A DNA stretch of 64,000 nt, taken from the NCBI GenBank assembly GCA_003255025.1, contig QANY01000014.1, positions 1-64,000 on the forward strand, read 5' to 3'. Position 1 is the first letter of the stretch, and every line of letters starts with the position of its first letter. This document shows, in pieces, positions 33,900 through 44,940 of this stretch. The notes beneath the pieces were generated by a model. It saw nothing but the letters and a program-made list of their open reading frames with translations, did no database searches and had not been told where the DNA came from. This DNA comes from Datisca glomerata (Eukaryota > Streptophyta > Magnoliopsida > Cucurbitales > Datiscaceae). The translations under genes were made by a program, and so were the position numbers.

Positions 33900-36396
33900 T
33901 ATAACACCCCAATACTAAAAATACCTTATTGATTATAATTTAGGAAGTAATATCCTCTTTAACATTCATTAAGCATTTAATATGAAAGATATAACTTTAT
34001 TTAAAACATAACTTTATCAAATCCTTTATTTAAATTTATAAGTATTGAATTCAAAGTACATAAATAATAATAAAAATTTTGCAACGGAAACTTAGTCAAA
34101 TAACAACCAATAATTTTAAGCTAAATCGTCAAAATAATAATAACTAATCATAAAGCAATTGTCTGAATTCTTTATTCAAACTATTCTACTGAGTCCAATT
34201 CACCCGCAAGGTATCGTCTCGCAATTACTCCTCACTTGAAAATATTTAGAAATCACGGAATGAGCTAAAGCCCAGTAAGTAAGATCTTACACATACTCAG
34301 CAAACACATGCGCATTCAATTCCATTTTAAGAATATTTGTGTTTGACATACACTTTATAATCATTTTATCACTTTATTTCCTTTGCTTTCATTAATTACG
34401 TTTCATTACATTCTTTCCATGCAAACTTTTCACATTCCTTTCTTTACTATTTCCATTGCATTCATTTCTTTCCTTTATTCGCGAGCGCACTTGTGTAATG
34501 TTTAGCCAATCAGAGGCAGTGGGCAATTATTACGGAACCTGTTCGACTACCGGGCCCTTGTAGTATCATTCATTCACATTATATCGTTGGACAAGCTAAA
34601 CGATCATCCATTCACATTAACCATTAACCATTGTCAGGTCCGCCAGCCCCTCGCGTCCCATTTCCTACACACGTCTTTCATGGCATAAACACACACCAGA
34701 TGTTTAAAATTTTAATTAAATTGATTATATCCATACTACAAACCCTCATGTATATGTATGAACGTATTTACAATCATTAACATTACAATACAATTACATC
34801 ACAGATAATATACATACAAATATAATTAAACATAATATCAAACGACATCACAATGATAAATCAATACAACATCGAATTTTACAAACATTAAAGTATGCGT
34901 AAAATTCTACTTACCTGGCGTCCTTAGTAAAACCAAATGTCTAGAGAATGCTTTGAGGGGTCAACGCTCAAAGTGCCAAAACTATTAAATTTACACATTA
35001 AAATGTTTTATCAATTTCACATAGTAATTGAAAACAAAAAAAATCAATTGTTTATGACATAGATGGTAGAGTGGAAAAATAAATCACTGCTCAAGAATAA
35101 AACTCAAATATATATACTTTATAAGTACGGTAAAATCCAAACTCCAATACTTTTATAAATTCATGATATTTCTTTTTTACTTGTTCCAGTTATAAAACAT
35201 AGAACACAACTTATACTAGGGCTTTCTAAAAATTATAAAATTCATATAGTATGATCTTAAGAACTCTAGGGTTTCACAAATTAAATTTCATAAAACTTTG
35301 AGGTCGTTTAGGTGTCAAAAAATGGAAACATATTCGTTATAGAAAACTGTTTTCCTCTGAACAAAATAGAAACTTTAAAAACGTCATATAAACTCGTATT
35401 CTTTGGGTTATAACCTAAAATTTATACAGAATATATTTCAACATGTTGAAAAGTAACCATCAAAATTTGAGACTCAAATTCCATCGTTTGGTATATGAAC
35501 AATGAAGTCATTGTTTTATAGTGTGCAGAAAAATCCGAAATGCAGTTTTCATTAAAAATCATATTTTTTTTTATTGAAAACGTTCCTCCCTTATTGAAAT
35601 TGATTCAAGAGACTTATATGAATCATAAAATAGTGTTAAAACTCATTATTATTCAGATCTAAATTAAAACATGTGAATCTAAATTTAAACATTTAAAAGT
35701 AATGAATACATTGAAATAAAAAACAGTTATGAATCACAAACTTTTGTTCTTGCTTATAAGATAAATTCTAGCAAGAAATCTTTTCACGTCCTCACAACAA
35801 GGTAAACACCAAGAGGTAGAAATAGACCTTGAATTTCTACAATTCAATTTTACTTTGAGAAAGAGGGGTTCGCTGTGGGAGGGCTGCGTGAGAGAGAGGG
35901 TTGGAGATTGAGAGGGTTGCGTGAGAGAGAGGGTTGCGTGAGAGAGAGGGTTGGAGATTGAGAGGGCTGCGTGAGAGAGGGTTGGAGATTGAGAGAGATA
36001 GAGAGTATATAATTACTAGGTTCAGGCTACACTAAGGTGTATAAGCACATTTGTATGAGTGAACAAGGGAAAGAGGGAGAGATCGTCCAAGAAGAAAAGA
36101 GTAATAATAAATAGTGCTAGGGTTTTTTCTTAAGGTATAAGTAATATAGGTGTAAGTGAGCTTAGAAAAATACAAATAAATCTAATCTTAATAAGTCAAC
36201 AATTTTGATAACTAATATCAATTATATTAAAATTATATTGGGCACATAATGAGTTGTTAGATCACCTCAAATCATTTCTCTGCAAGACATTTAATTAATT
36301 CAAACCAAACGTTAAGTCAAATAATCATAGGATAATTAAGAGTAAAAATTAATAATTAAACACATAATTTAGTGCAAAATTAGTTGCGGTGTTACA
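33900..36396 (-). repeat. Gypsy 5' LTR (element A)
   Basis: 2497 bp, TGTAACACCGC...GGTGTTATA in minus orientation. It is homologous over its whole length to 50080-52528, about 95-96% where I compared by eye. It is longer mainly through extra GAGAGAGGGTTG-type tandem units at 35875-36000. The outer flank is TGAAT on the plus strand (36397-36401), equal to the flank of the other LTR. Confidence 0.92.
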
Positions 36397-36859
36397 TGAA
36401 TGGTTTGACACAAATGCAAAAAGAAATAAAGTGAAGAGAGATCTTGGTTTCACTTGTATAAATGTGAGCCAAACTTGGTATGAAAATGAGCTGTTTATTC
36501 TCACATCTCAAGCACAACAAGTCTTTTATGATGATGATTGCAAACTTAGAGTCAATTTGAAAGTGGTGCAAAAGGTTCGACATAGAAATTTATGAGATGT
36601 TCCCAAGATAGAACAAGATGAAGTCATAGGTCCTACTGAAATAACTTTTCCACCTATCGATCTAGATGAGTCAGAAACAATGCAATTTCGCAAGGATGAC
36701 GTGGAACATTCTGAAATAGATACAAATGTTATTGGAGTAGGAGATAGTAATATTGAAGATATTGATTTTATTGATGATGATGACAATGAAGATGACACTT
36801 TGTTTAATTATGACGATGATTCAGATGATATTATACCAAATGATGATGATATAGATTGA
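36397..36859 (+). pseudogene. CACTA TNP2-like transposase, C-terminal part (displaced)
   Basis: Opens with EWFDTNAKR, then GFTCINVSQTWYENELFILT, then SQAQQVFYDDD, then VQKVRHRN, the DUF4216 region of En/Spm transposases. A stop replaces one codon at 36592. It ends in an acidic tail (DDDDNEDD, IPNDDDID) at 36859. The preceding residues (VILFRCE) lie on the minus strand at 52529-52560. The codons join if the intervening Gypsy element and the inversion are removed. Confidence 0.88.
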
Positions 36860-37119
36860 ATTTTAAAGTAATGGTGAGCCTGTTTCATAAAATATTCGTA
36901 CATTTATTAAATTTGCTTTAATTTATTTTGTAAGCAATAACTTGTTTAGGATCTTCTTTCATGCCACTTATCTTTATGCAGATTAATGTCTCCCGGAAGA
37001 AATACTCCTCTTCCAAAATATAGATCCTGCCGTTGGATCTTCTATTGATGAAGATGGTTCCCATCACTTTATAATAGTTTATTACACTTTGTAATAGTTT
37101 ATTATAATTTTTTCTTATT

Positions 37120-38020
37120 CTTTGTTTTCTTGTCGCAGCTTCATCTTGTTCGGGGAGTGTGAGAAGAGTTCGTAGGCCAACAAGAGGGATTGACTTGGAG
37201 AGATTAGTGAGCCAGTTCAGAAAATTACTAATCGATACTCCTCCTCCCGGTGTTGTTAGACCCGTTAGAAAGTGGTTCGTCCAATTCAACCTTGAGATTG
37301 GTGCCCTCGCAAGACAATTCATACCACTTCAAGATTAAGGTTGGTCCAATGTGCCTCTAGAATTCCTGACAGTTATAATTGATAGGCTGCAGGTAATAAT
37401 AATACAACTATTTATTGTTATATTTTTCTTTATTGCGTGACTGATAGTAAAAGATTATTGCATGTCTATTTGACTTTTGAATCGACCAGCAATGTTATGA
37501 TCAATTGAGTTAAATTTGAAGTAGCGAACACATACAAGGGATATAAGTACACATTGCATGGATATTATAAAAAATGTAAAGATCCAATTGTAGCACGACG
37601 ACATCCTTATAAGGGTGTTTTATAGGATGATTGAGATTGGCTATGCACAGTTTGAGAGACAGAGAAATTTAGGGTAATCCCTATTATCAAAGCTTATTTA
37701 TTATATTTTGATTATTTGACTAATTATAGGCATGCGTTCAAAAACCAATTCTCAAAACTGTCAAAACCTTCCATACAATCATAACAGAGGGAATGTATCT
37801 TTTCTTGATCATCAATTTCGTTAGATGAATCAAAATATTGTTTTAATACTCTTAATAATGTTTAGTATATAATAATTAACGACTCAACTTTTGTTGTATT
37901 TTGGATAAAAAGCTTCAATTGAGGTAGCACCTACTCGAATTGAAATATTTTACAACACGCATTTTAGTACTACGAAAGGTTGGCAAATGATATAGCTCAC
38001 GAAAGATATGTGAGTAACCC
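37120..38020 (+). pseudogene. CACTA second gene (Ptta/En/Spm, TNP1-like), exons
   Basis: 37139-37335 reads RRPTRGIDLERLVSQF, then RPVRKWFVQFNLEIGALA. WSNVPLEFLTVIIDRLQ follows to an exon end at about 37390. Further pieces are KYKGYKYTLHGYYKK, then ARRHPYKGVL (37540-37620), KTNSQNCQNLPYN (37740), and PTRIEIFYNTHFSTTKGWQ (37930). This is the plant transposase (Ptta/En/Spm) family that accompanies TNP2 in CACTA elements. Stops and frameshifts throughout. Confidence 0.75.
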
Positions 38021-38034
38021 ATCTAAAACATTTT

Positions 38035-38690
38035 CTGATTGATGCTCATTGTCTTGATAATAATGTTAGCTTCAATGTAGGTGAGGGTAGGGTGGGGCGG
38101 NCCTTGTCTACAGGTAATAATGTTAGTTTCAATGTGTGTGGGGGGCTTATCACTTTGTATCTGAGCGTGTTAGATGATTTTTTAATATTTTTTGAATTGA
38201 TGCTCCTTATCAAAAGAGAATAGTGTTAGTTTCAATGTTTGTGGGGGGAGGGGGTGGGGGGGCTTATCGCTTTGGATTTGAGCGTGTTAGATGATTTTTG
38301 AATATTTTCTGAATTGAGACCCATTGTCTTGATAATAGTATTAGTTTCAATGCGTTTGTGGGTGGGGGGTGCTTATCACCTTCTATCTGAACGTGCTAGA
38401 TGATTTTTGAATATTTTCTTATTGATGTTCCTTGTCTTGATAATATTGTTAGTTTCAATGTGTCTGTGGGTGTGTGGTGGTGGGGGGGTATCACTTTATA
38501 TTTGAGCATGTTAAATGAGTTTTTTGAATATTTTCTGAATTGATGCTCCTTGTCTAAAAATAATAGTGTTAGTTTCAATGTGAATATAGGTGTGAGGGTG
38601 GGGCTGGGTGTGTGGGGGGGGTTATCACCTTGTATATGAGCGTGCTTAATGATGTTTGAATACTTTTTGATTGATGCGCATTGTGTCATT
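38035..38690. repeat. About 105-bp tandem repeat in a CACTA intron, block 1
   Basis: About six units: GAATTGATGCTCCTTGTCTT, GATAATAATGTTAGTTTCAA, GTGTGTGGGGGGG, TTATCACTTTGTATCTGA, GTGTTAGATGATTTTTGAAT. Each carries a variable G run. An N lies at 38101. Confidence 0.85.
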
Positions 38691-39418
38691 TAATTTAAAG
38701 CTTGGCTCATTGTCATGTTACACAGGAACGCATGTGTTCTTTATGATATGAGTCTGTCGCTAAGGATGCCACACCTCGCTCCCAAGAAGACATAGTTGAA
38801 GAAGTCCTCAAGCGAAATAAATGTCTTGGACATGGAGCCCCACCCACGTCTTCCAAGAAAAAGAGTCGAGTTTGAGTTGAAAATATAGAATTAAAGAAAC
38901 AAATCAAGTTGATGGAGAGCCAACTACAAAGCTTACTCACTTGAGCTTATCAAAACGGTTTTCCACCTCTTGACGATTACTCAATAATAGAAATATGAGC
39001 TTTAGAATATTTGTTAAGCTTTGTAGTTGTAACATCAAGCTTTAAATACTGTCTATTTTTATTTTTCTTTGGATACATTTGTGAACCAAATTCTGTAATG
39101 AATTATGATTCAGAGATTTTGTAATGAACTACTATATTAATGATTAACATATGTATTTCTTAGAAAAATATCGGGTTTGATAAATTTTCTGATGATATTA
39201 ATTGCCATTATAGGTGATATTAATTGCCATTACAACATATTTTCTATTGTAAAATTTGGTCGCCAAAAATATTTTGTGACAAAAACAAATTGGTGGCAAA
39301 AGGTTTTTGTGACGAAACGATTTTTGGTCGCAAAATCTTTTTGTGACGAAAAGAAATATTGGTTGCAAAAAGGTTTTTGAACAGTTTTATTTTGGTCGCG
39401 AAAATACTTTGGCGACCA
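38649..39418 (+). repeat. Duplicated CACTA exon-intron segment, copy 1
   Basis: Contains an exon (ACACAG/GAACGCATG start, about 38727) coding ERMCSL, then SQEDIVEEVLKRNKCLGH, then PPTSSKKK, with stops in this copy. Subterminal GGTCGCAAAA/GTGACGAAA motifs follow. The whole segment recurs 1262 bp downstream at 39911-40690. Confidence 0.85.
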
Positions 39419-39424
39419 AACTTT

Positions 39425-39960
39425 TATCTGTGGGGGGGGGCTTATCGCTTTGTATCTGAGTGTGTTAGGTGATTTTTGAATATTTTCTGAATTGATACTC
39501 CTTGTCTTGATAATAATATGAGTTTCAATGTGTGTGTGTGGTTGGGTGTGTATGTGTGGGGGGGGTTATCACTTTGTATCTAAACGTGCTAGATGATTTT
39601 TAAAATATTTAATGAATTGATGTTCCTTATCTAAAGATAATAGTGTTAGTTTCAATGTGAGTGTGGGGGGAGCTTATCACCTTCTATCTGAATGTGCTAG
39701 ATGATTTTTGAATATTTTCTTATTTATGCTCCTTGTCTTGATAATATTGTTAGTTTCAATGTGTGTGTGGGTGAATGGTGGGGGGGTTATCACTTTGTGT
39801 TTGAGCATGTTAGATGATTTTTTTGAATATTTTTTGAATTGACACTCCTTGTCTAAAGATAATAGTGTTAGTTTCAATGTGGATATGGGTGTGGGGGTGG
39901 GTGTGCGNTTGATGATGTTTGAATACTTTCTGATTGATGATCATTGTCTAAAAATAATTG
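39425..39960. repeat. About 105-bp tandem repeat, block 2
   Basis: The same unit as block 1, about five copies, with an N at 39908. Confidence 0.85.
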
Positions 39961-40690
39961 TGTTAGTTTTAATTTAAAGCTTGGCTCATTGTGATGTTAC
40001 ACAGGAACGCATGTGCTCTTTACGAGATGAGTCTGTCGCTGATGATGCCACACCTCACTCCCAAGAAGAGATAGTTGAAGAACTCCTCAGGCGAAATAAA
40101 TGTCTTGGACATAGAGCCCCACCCACATCTTCCAAGAAAAAGAGACGAGTTGGATTTGAAAATATAGAATTAAAGAAACAAGTCGATGGAGAGCCAACTA
40201 CAAGCTTACTCGCTTAAGCTCGTCAAAACGGTTTACCACCTCCTGACGATGACTCAACAACAGAAATATGAGCTTTAGAATATTTGTTAAGCTTTGTAGT
40301 TGTAACATCAAGTTTTAAATATTGTCTGTTTTTATTTTTCTTTGGATACATTTGTGAACCAACTTCTATAATGAATTATGATTTGGAGATTTCGTAATGA
40401 ACTACTATATTAATGATTAAGATATGTATTTTTTAGAAAAATATCGGGTTTGATAAATTTTCTGATGATATTAATTGCTATTACAGGTGATATTAATTGC
40501 TATTACAATATTTTCTATTGTGAAATTTGGTCGCCAAAAACATTTCGCGACAAAAAAAAATGGTGGCAAAAGGTTTTTGCGATGAAATATTTTTTGGTCG
40601 CAAAAGCTTGTTGTGACGAAAAGAAATATTGGTCGCAAAAAGTTTTTTACGCAGTTTTATTTTTGTCGCGAAAACCCTTTGGCGAACAAC
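39911..40690 (+). repeat. Duplicated CACTA exon-intron segment, copy 2
   Basis: The exon copy (from about 40002) is better preserved: ERMCSLRDESVADDATPHSQ, then EEIVEELLRRNKCLGHRAPP, then KKKRRVGFENIELKKQ. A TAA at 40217 is followed by residual frame. GGTCGC and GACGAAA words continue to the element end. Confidence 0.85.
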
Positions 40691-40897
40691 TTTTATTTTC
40701 GTCGCGAAAGCCTTTTACGTCCAGTTTTTTTTGTCGCTAAAGGCTAACGCGATGAGTTTCATATTTCATCACTAAAGACTTTCGTTGACGAAGCAAAAGT
40801 GATGAAGTTCACAACGACCATAAGTTCACCGCGTTAGATCTTTCACGATGAATTATTGGAGCTTTAGCGACCAAAATGTTGGTCGTTAAAACCCTTG

Positions 40898-40909
40898 TTT
40901 CTTGTAGTG
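40898..40909 (-). mobile_element. CACTA terminal inverted repeat (right end of element)
   Basis: TTTCTTGTAGTG, i.e. CACTACAAGAAA on the minus strand, the canonical plant CACTA terminus, preceded by dense subterminal GGTCGCxAAA / GACGAAA words (40500-40880). Copia sequence starts at the next base. The opposite CACTA end was not found in the window. Confidence 0.88.
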
Positions 40910-42231
40910 GTTCAAAAGACTTGATACCGACGCATGCATGTATTCCTTCCAATAAACAGGTTCAGCTCCTTCTCCTTCGCTGAGATATTTTTTGAAGGGA
41001 TATGAAGTGAGGAAAAGTCAGTATGAGAAATGTTAAGGAGCTTACCATTGCCAACAACAAGCTTCTCATTACCTGCATATTCTTGAGCTATGTTAAGATT
41101 CCCAAGATCTACTGTGACATGGTTGGCTGATGCACTATCAGCATACCATGCCATATCATTGAGAGTATTAGAATTAGCCAAATAAGTTGCAGGTGAAATA
41201 GTATAAGCTGAGGGTCTAGAACTTGTAGAAACTATGTTGGCTGAAGGTGCCATGTTCACTGGATTACTTTGCTGCTAAAAATTGTGCTGGCCTTGAAAAT
41301 TACTTTTCTCATACCTGTAATAACAAACAAATGCTGCATGGCCAGGTTTGGGACAAACCTATTAGATAATTCTATTGTTTCCTCTACCAAAACATCTACA
41401 CCTCTTCTTCCATTAAAACCTCCTATTTAAGACTGATTTTGACCTCTTTTGTAGCCCCTTTATTTGATTGTTGCTGTTGAAATCCATTTTGAAACTTCTT
41501 GAAGTTATTACTTGACTGATTGTTGTTTATAAAAATATTTGCACTAAGCTTCATGTTAGCAACTCTATCTTGATGTTGCTTCTCCAACCTGCTTTCATGT
41601 ACCATGAGAAGAGATTGAACTTCCTCTAGACTTAAATCTCATTCTCTTGCAGTGACGTTGACCACCACAGAATCGAATTTAGGATTAATAGCATTCAACA
41701 AATATGAAATCAGTTCTTGTTCACTAACATTTTGACCTGCAACCACCAAACCATCTAAAGTTCTTCCCATCCTATCACAAAAATCAGTAATTGAATCTCC
41801 TCATTTCTTGTCATTTTGAAGTGTGCTCCTAGGCTGTAACAATTTTGCTTTGGAAAGATTGGCAAAGTTTCTTTCCAAGGATTTCCATACATCTTCTGAG
41901 GTGCATTATTGAGTGATAGTTCCTAGAACTCTCTCACTTATCGATGCTCTTTACCAACCGAGCAAAATTTGATCTTTTCTGAACCTGGTTAGATACTCTA
42001 GTTTTGCTTCCCCATTTGCCAAGTTTCTTGGTGGCTTTGTTGCATGACGAAACACTATATCATCAAAATCGTGTCCAATCAGGACTGGTACAACTTGGGA
42101 CTTCCATAATACATAATTTCTCCTTTCCAATTGACAGATACTGCACTGTTGAACGTGTTTGGAAAAACTACACTCAGACTTGTAGTATTGTTGCTTCTGC
42201 TATCACCCAAGGTTATATAATTCTCTGCCAT
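40910..42231 (-). pseudogene. Ty1/Copia gag and protease start, interrupted by CACTA
   Basis: In minus orientation gag starts MAENYITLG at 42231. It continues in shifting frames through a damaged knuckle (PKPGHAAFVCYYRYE near 41300-41345) to the protease (WYADSASANHVT near 41155; D-S kept, G replaced by A). The pre-integrase LFIGRNTCMRRYQVF ends at 40911, where the CACTA terminus abuts it. It is a different Copia family from the 4.5 and 13.7 kb copies. Confidence 0.82.
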
Positions 42232-42245
42232 GATGTGAGTCGTAT

Positions 42246-42258
42246 GACTCTGATACCA
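42246..42258 (-). other. Copia primer-binding site
   Basis: Minus strand TGGTATCAGAGTC directly inside the LTR. Confidence 0.85.
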
Positions 42259-42585
42259 TGAAACAATTAGTAAGAAAGTAAGAGAAGAAAGATAGAAGAT
42301 AGATTTGCACAAGAAATACCAAACTCTCATATATCGAGAGAGGCAATAAGACTTGTATTTTAAATAGAGATGAAAACTCCACTAAGGTAACAATTTCATC
42401 AGAAAACTACCAAGCTAACACATAATGGAAGAAGCTGATATTAACCAATATCAGTTAAAACAAAATTGCCTAACTAATTTAACCGAAGACTGACTGCCAG
42501 CCCTACTTGGCAGTTAGCTCAGCCAGTTGAGTGACTAGGATGCTGACTTGTTTTCTTCTTATCATGACTGGACTTATCCTTAACA
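42259..42585 (-). repeat. Copia 5' LTR
   Basis: 327 bp on the minus strand, TGTTAAGGAT...TTGTTTCA, with a TATA-like TTTAAAATA about two-thirds of the way along. Its partner LTR is not in the window. Confidence 0.8.
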
Positions 42586-42594
42586 GGGTTTATA

Positions 42595-42960
42595 GACAAA
42601 AGCAACTCTGGCATGGTCTCTGTACTCCGGAAAGCGAAAAATACCAAATCAAAGCTGGGAGTACTTGATCAATCCAACATAGCCAACCACAGAGTATCAA
42701 AAGCTTATAAAGAAGGAAGCCCAGTTGATCGGACCCGAATTTCCGTAACAAATGGGCTGAGAATTAAACTAAGGGGCATGATGAATGATTTTCAGTCCTT
42801 AAGAGAAGAGATATTGAAAGATCACAAAAAGGGGTTGAAAAGGAGGTATTTTGCTGCAACAGGGGAGGAAGCGGGGGAGGAAAAGATTGAGCAGATGATA
42901 ATAGAAGGTGGGCAAGTGAAGGTTTTGAAAGTAAGAAAGATCTGTTAATAGAGAACTACC
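42595..42960 (+). pseudogene. Syntaxin (SYP1/KNOLLE-type Qa-SNARE) fragment
   Basis: The open frame at 42613-42948 shows SVLRKAKNTKSKLG, then NIANHRVSKAYKEGSPVDRT, then RISVTNGLRIKL, then KGLKRRYFAATGEE, then EKIEQMI. These are characteristic of the linker and Hc region of plant SYP11/SYP12 syntaxins, which fuse vesicles at the cell plate or plasma membrane. A frameshift near 42925 moves the continuation (ESKKDLLIEN) to another frame. The N-terminal part is cut by the Copia LTR. The SNARE helix and membrane anchor are absent. Confidence 0.8.
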
Positions 42961-43005
42961 TGGTGGAAATTGATTTTACTTAACATCCGTTAATCATTTG
43001 TTAAC

Positions 43006-43355
43006 TAGGGGTGTTCACAGTTCAATTCGGGTCACCTCGGTTCTTCGGTTCGGTATTATTAATTAAAAATATTTTTTTAAAATTTTTAAATGACAGTATT
43101 GGAAGAAAATATATAAAATAAAAAAATTTGTTTGGTTCGCTTCAGTTCAACTCCATTTTATATGAAATTATATATAAAAATAATATATATTGATTTAATG
43201 TTTCAGTTCAATTCGATCCGAAAATCATCAAAATTCTGAACTGACTCGAAACTTTGGTTCAGCTAAAAAATCGAACCGAACCGAACATATATAAAGAACC
43301 GACCGAACCAGTCATTTTCGGTTTTGTCGGTTTGAGACAATTTTGAACACCCCTA
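43006..43355. mobile_element. hAT-like MITE (TAGGGGTGTTCA ends)
   Basis: Perfect 12-bp inverted ends TAGGGGTGTTCA / TGAACACCCCTA with GGTTCGGT and GAACCGAACCGAAC interior words, 350 bp. The flanks TTGTTAAC (42998-43005) and CTGTTCAC (43356-43363) match at 6 of 8 positions, consistent with an old 8-bp hAT target duplication. Confidence 0.8.
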
Positions 43356-43399
43356 CTGTTCACGAAAGTTTGGCGCGTGCCACGCATATACCTTTTAAA

Positions 43400-43548
43400 G
43401 TTATTTTTTTACAGAAATTCTAATAGAAGGGTATATCTTATAGTTTAGACTAAAAACAAGGTACAAAAACATGAAAAAATGTATAGGGGTATAGTTTACA
43501 TTTTGATCAAAGTGTAAATGTTTGTTTTGCATTTTAGCTAAATTTAAA
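43400..43548. repeat. Solo terminus related to the neighbouring MULE
   Basis: Reverse complement GCTAAAATGCAAAACAAACA, then ACACTTTGATCAAAATG, then CCCCTATA parallels the terminal repeat beginning at 43566, facing the other way. Probably the end of a second, related element directly abutting it. Confidence 0.6.
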
Positions 43549-43565
43549 AATAATAATAATGATAA

Positions 43566-44648
43566 GGCTAAAATATAAAATACACTCCTACACTTTGACC
43601 AAAATACAAAATATATCTCTAAACGTTTTTCATATTTTTATGCTCCTATAGTTTGAGAAAACTGCAAAAAACATCATTCCCTTAAGTTAAAGGGTTAAAA
43701 GTAACAACAAATTTTTTTATACAAACATAGCCCTCCCTCCCTCTTCCTTCCCATCTACGTGAAGTTATCCACTCCAGGCTTCAAGCACTAGTGGAAGAGC
43801 TTGAAGTCGCCCTTCAAAACAGCCATAAGAATGCTCAATTCACAACGTCAGAGTACAAGAATCCTTAGACGGAGTCTGCTATCTATAAATTGCAATTTTC
43901 TTCTCCGAAAAACAGTCCAGATTTTTGAAGAAGAAAACAAAATCACAACCGAGCTGACTATAGCCGTTGATTATGGATTTATCAGGGGAAGCTCTGGTTG
44001 CTTACAACGAGGCGTCTGAAGAGTTGATGAAGATGGATGATTCCGAAGAAGAGCAGCCATTCTCAGGTGTTCAAGAAAGAATATCGAAGGAATTTATTGC
44101 TGGTAGAACAGGTAAAATAGAAGGGAATGGCAGTATTGGTGAAGCTGATAAAGATAATGATTACAGTGATGAGATGGAGAAGCAATTGATAATGAAGATT
44201 GTAGAGAAGACCAGAAGAGGATCTCCTGCGGTTTTGAATGCTCAAAGATGGTTGTTTTCTATGGATATAGATGAACATTATTAGAAAAAAAAAATTTTGC
44301 ATCTAATTGTTGATTTAAATTCTACCTCACAATGTAATGTAAATCTGGAGTTCAGATGGGTCAATTTACTCGTTATTATTAAAAAAATAGTTTTTTGTAT
44401 GGAAAAGATGGGTCTCTTTTCAAAGTCCAGAAGTTATATTAATGGGAAGGAAAAGGAAGATAATGGAAAGGAAGGAGGGAGGGAGGGGTATTTAAAAAAA
44501 TTTGCTATTAGTTTTAATTGTTTAATTTAACGAAATGATGTTTTTTACAGGTTTTTCAAACTATAGGGACATAAAAATATTAAAAGAAAGTTTAACGGCA
44601 CATTTTATATTTTAATCAAAGTGTAGGGATGTATTTTATATTTTAACC
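43566..44648. mobile_element. Pack-MULE-like element with about 185-bp terminal inverted repeats
   Basis: Inverted ends GG(C/T)TAAAATATAAAATACA: left arm 43566-43750, right arm 44466-44648, similar along their whole length (ACACTTTG, TTTTTATG, CCTATAGTTTGA, CCCTCCCTCCCTC). Flanks TAATGATAA (43557-43565) and TAATAATAA (44649-44657) match at 8 of 9, consistent with a Mutator-type duplication. The interior is not transposase but a coding-like segment. Confidence 0.82.
43973..44284 (+). CDS. Unrecognised reading frame captured in the MULE
   Basis: 104 codons, MDLSGEALVAYNEASEELMK, then MDDSEEEQPFSGVQERISKE, then ending WLFSMDIDEHY. It is hydrophilic and acidic, single exon, with ordinary protein composition unlike its AT-rich surroundings. 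I do not recognise the family. It lies centrally between the terminal repeats and is probably an acquired exon of a host gene. Confidence 0.45.
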   Translation: MDLSGEALVAYNEASEELMKMDDSEEEQPFSGVQERISKEFIAGRTGKIEGNGSIGEADKDNDYSDEMEKQLIMKIVEKTRRGSPAVLNAQRWLFSMDIDEHY

Positions 44649-44779
44649 TAATAATAATTAGATGGTAGATATGAAAAGTGCAATCTCCATTTAGCTCTTG
44701 AATAGTAAAATCTTAAATCAGATTGGGATCTCTCTCGTGTCTCTCTTTTTCTCTCTCACTCACCGTGGAAACAAAAAAT

Positions 44780-44940
44780 AGACAGGTTACATTTACACCA
44801 TGTCTTGGAGGTGATATAAATCAGTGTTTCTACGGAAAACTTTATCATGCCATGAATTTTTTCACGGCATGGATGCTGGGCTATTGTGATATGAGTCACA
44901 TAAATCCCAACAGGTAGTAGGTTTTTTTTCACTTTTTTGG
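44780..44940. repeat. Hairpin-bearing segment, inverse copy of 17984-18115
   Basis: CATGCCATGAATTTTTTCAC then GGCATGGATGCTGGGC, then CACATAAATCCCAAC, then AGGTAGTAGG. It has the same order as the reverse complement of 17984-18115, adjoining the same kind of satellite. Confidence 0.7.

Larger units (their letters stand above)
31206..36396 (-). mobile_element. Ty3/Gypsy chromovirus, 5' half (LTR-gag-PR-RT-partial RNase H)
   Basis: In minus orientation: LTR (36396 to 33900), primer site, gag, zinc knuckle, protease, RT, then RNase H up to ...AYASR, where it stops abruptly at 31206. The missing 3' half starts at exactly the next codon (QLKDY) at 48215 on the plus strand. LTR size (about 2.5 kb), TGTAACACC ends and the chromodomain on the other half suggest the Tekay/Del clade. 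The whole element would be about 9.5 kb. Confidence 0.88.

Noticed and set aside
35875..36000. GAGAGAGGGTTG repeats as an independent satellite
   Set aside because: They lie within the Gypsy LTR and explain most of the length difference between the two LTRs.
42004..42261. Plus-strand 85-codon frame
   Set aside because: Antisense to the Copia gag start and primer site, which are clearly on the minus strand.
43801..44019. 72-codon plus frame upstream of the captured MULE frame
   Set aside because: It overlaps the better 104-codon frame in another register and has no recognisable features.
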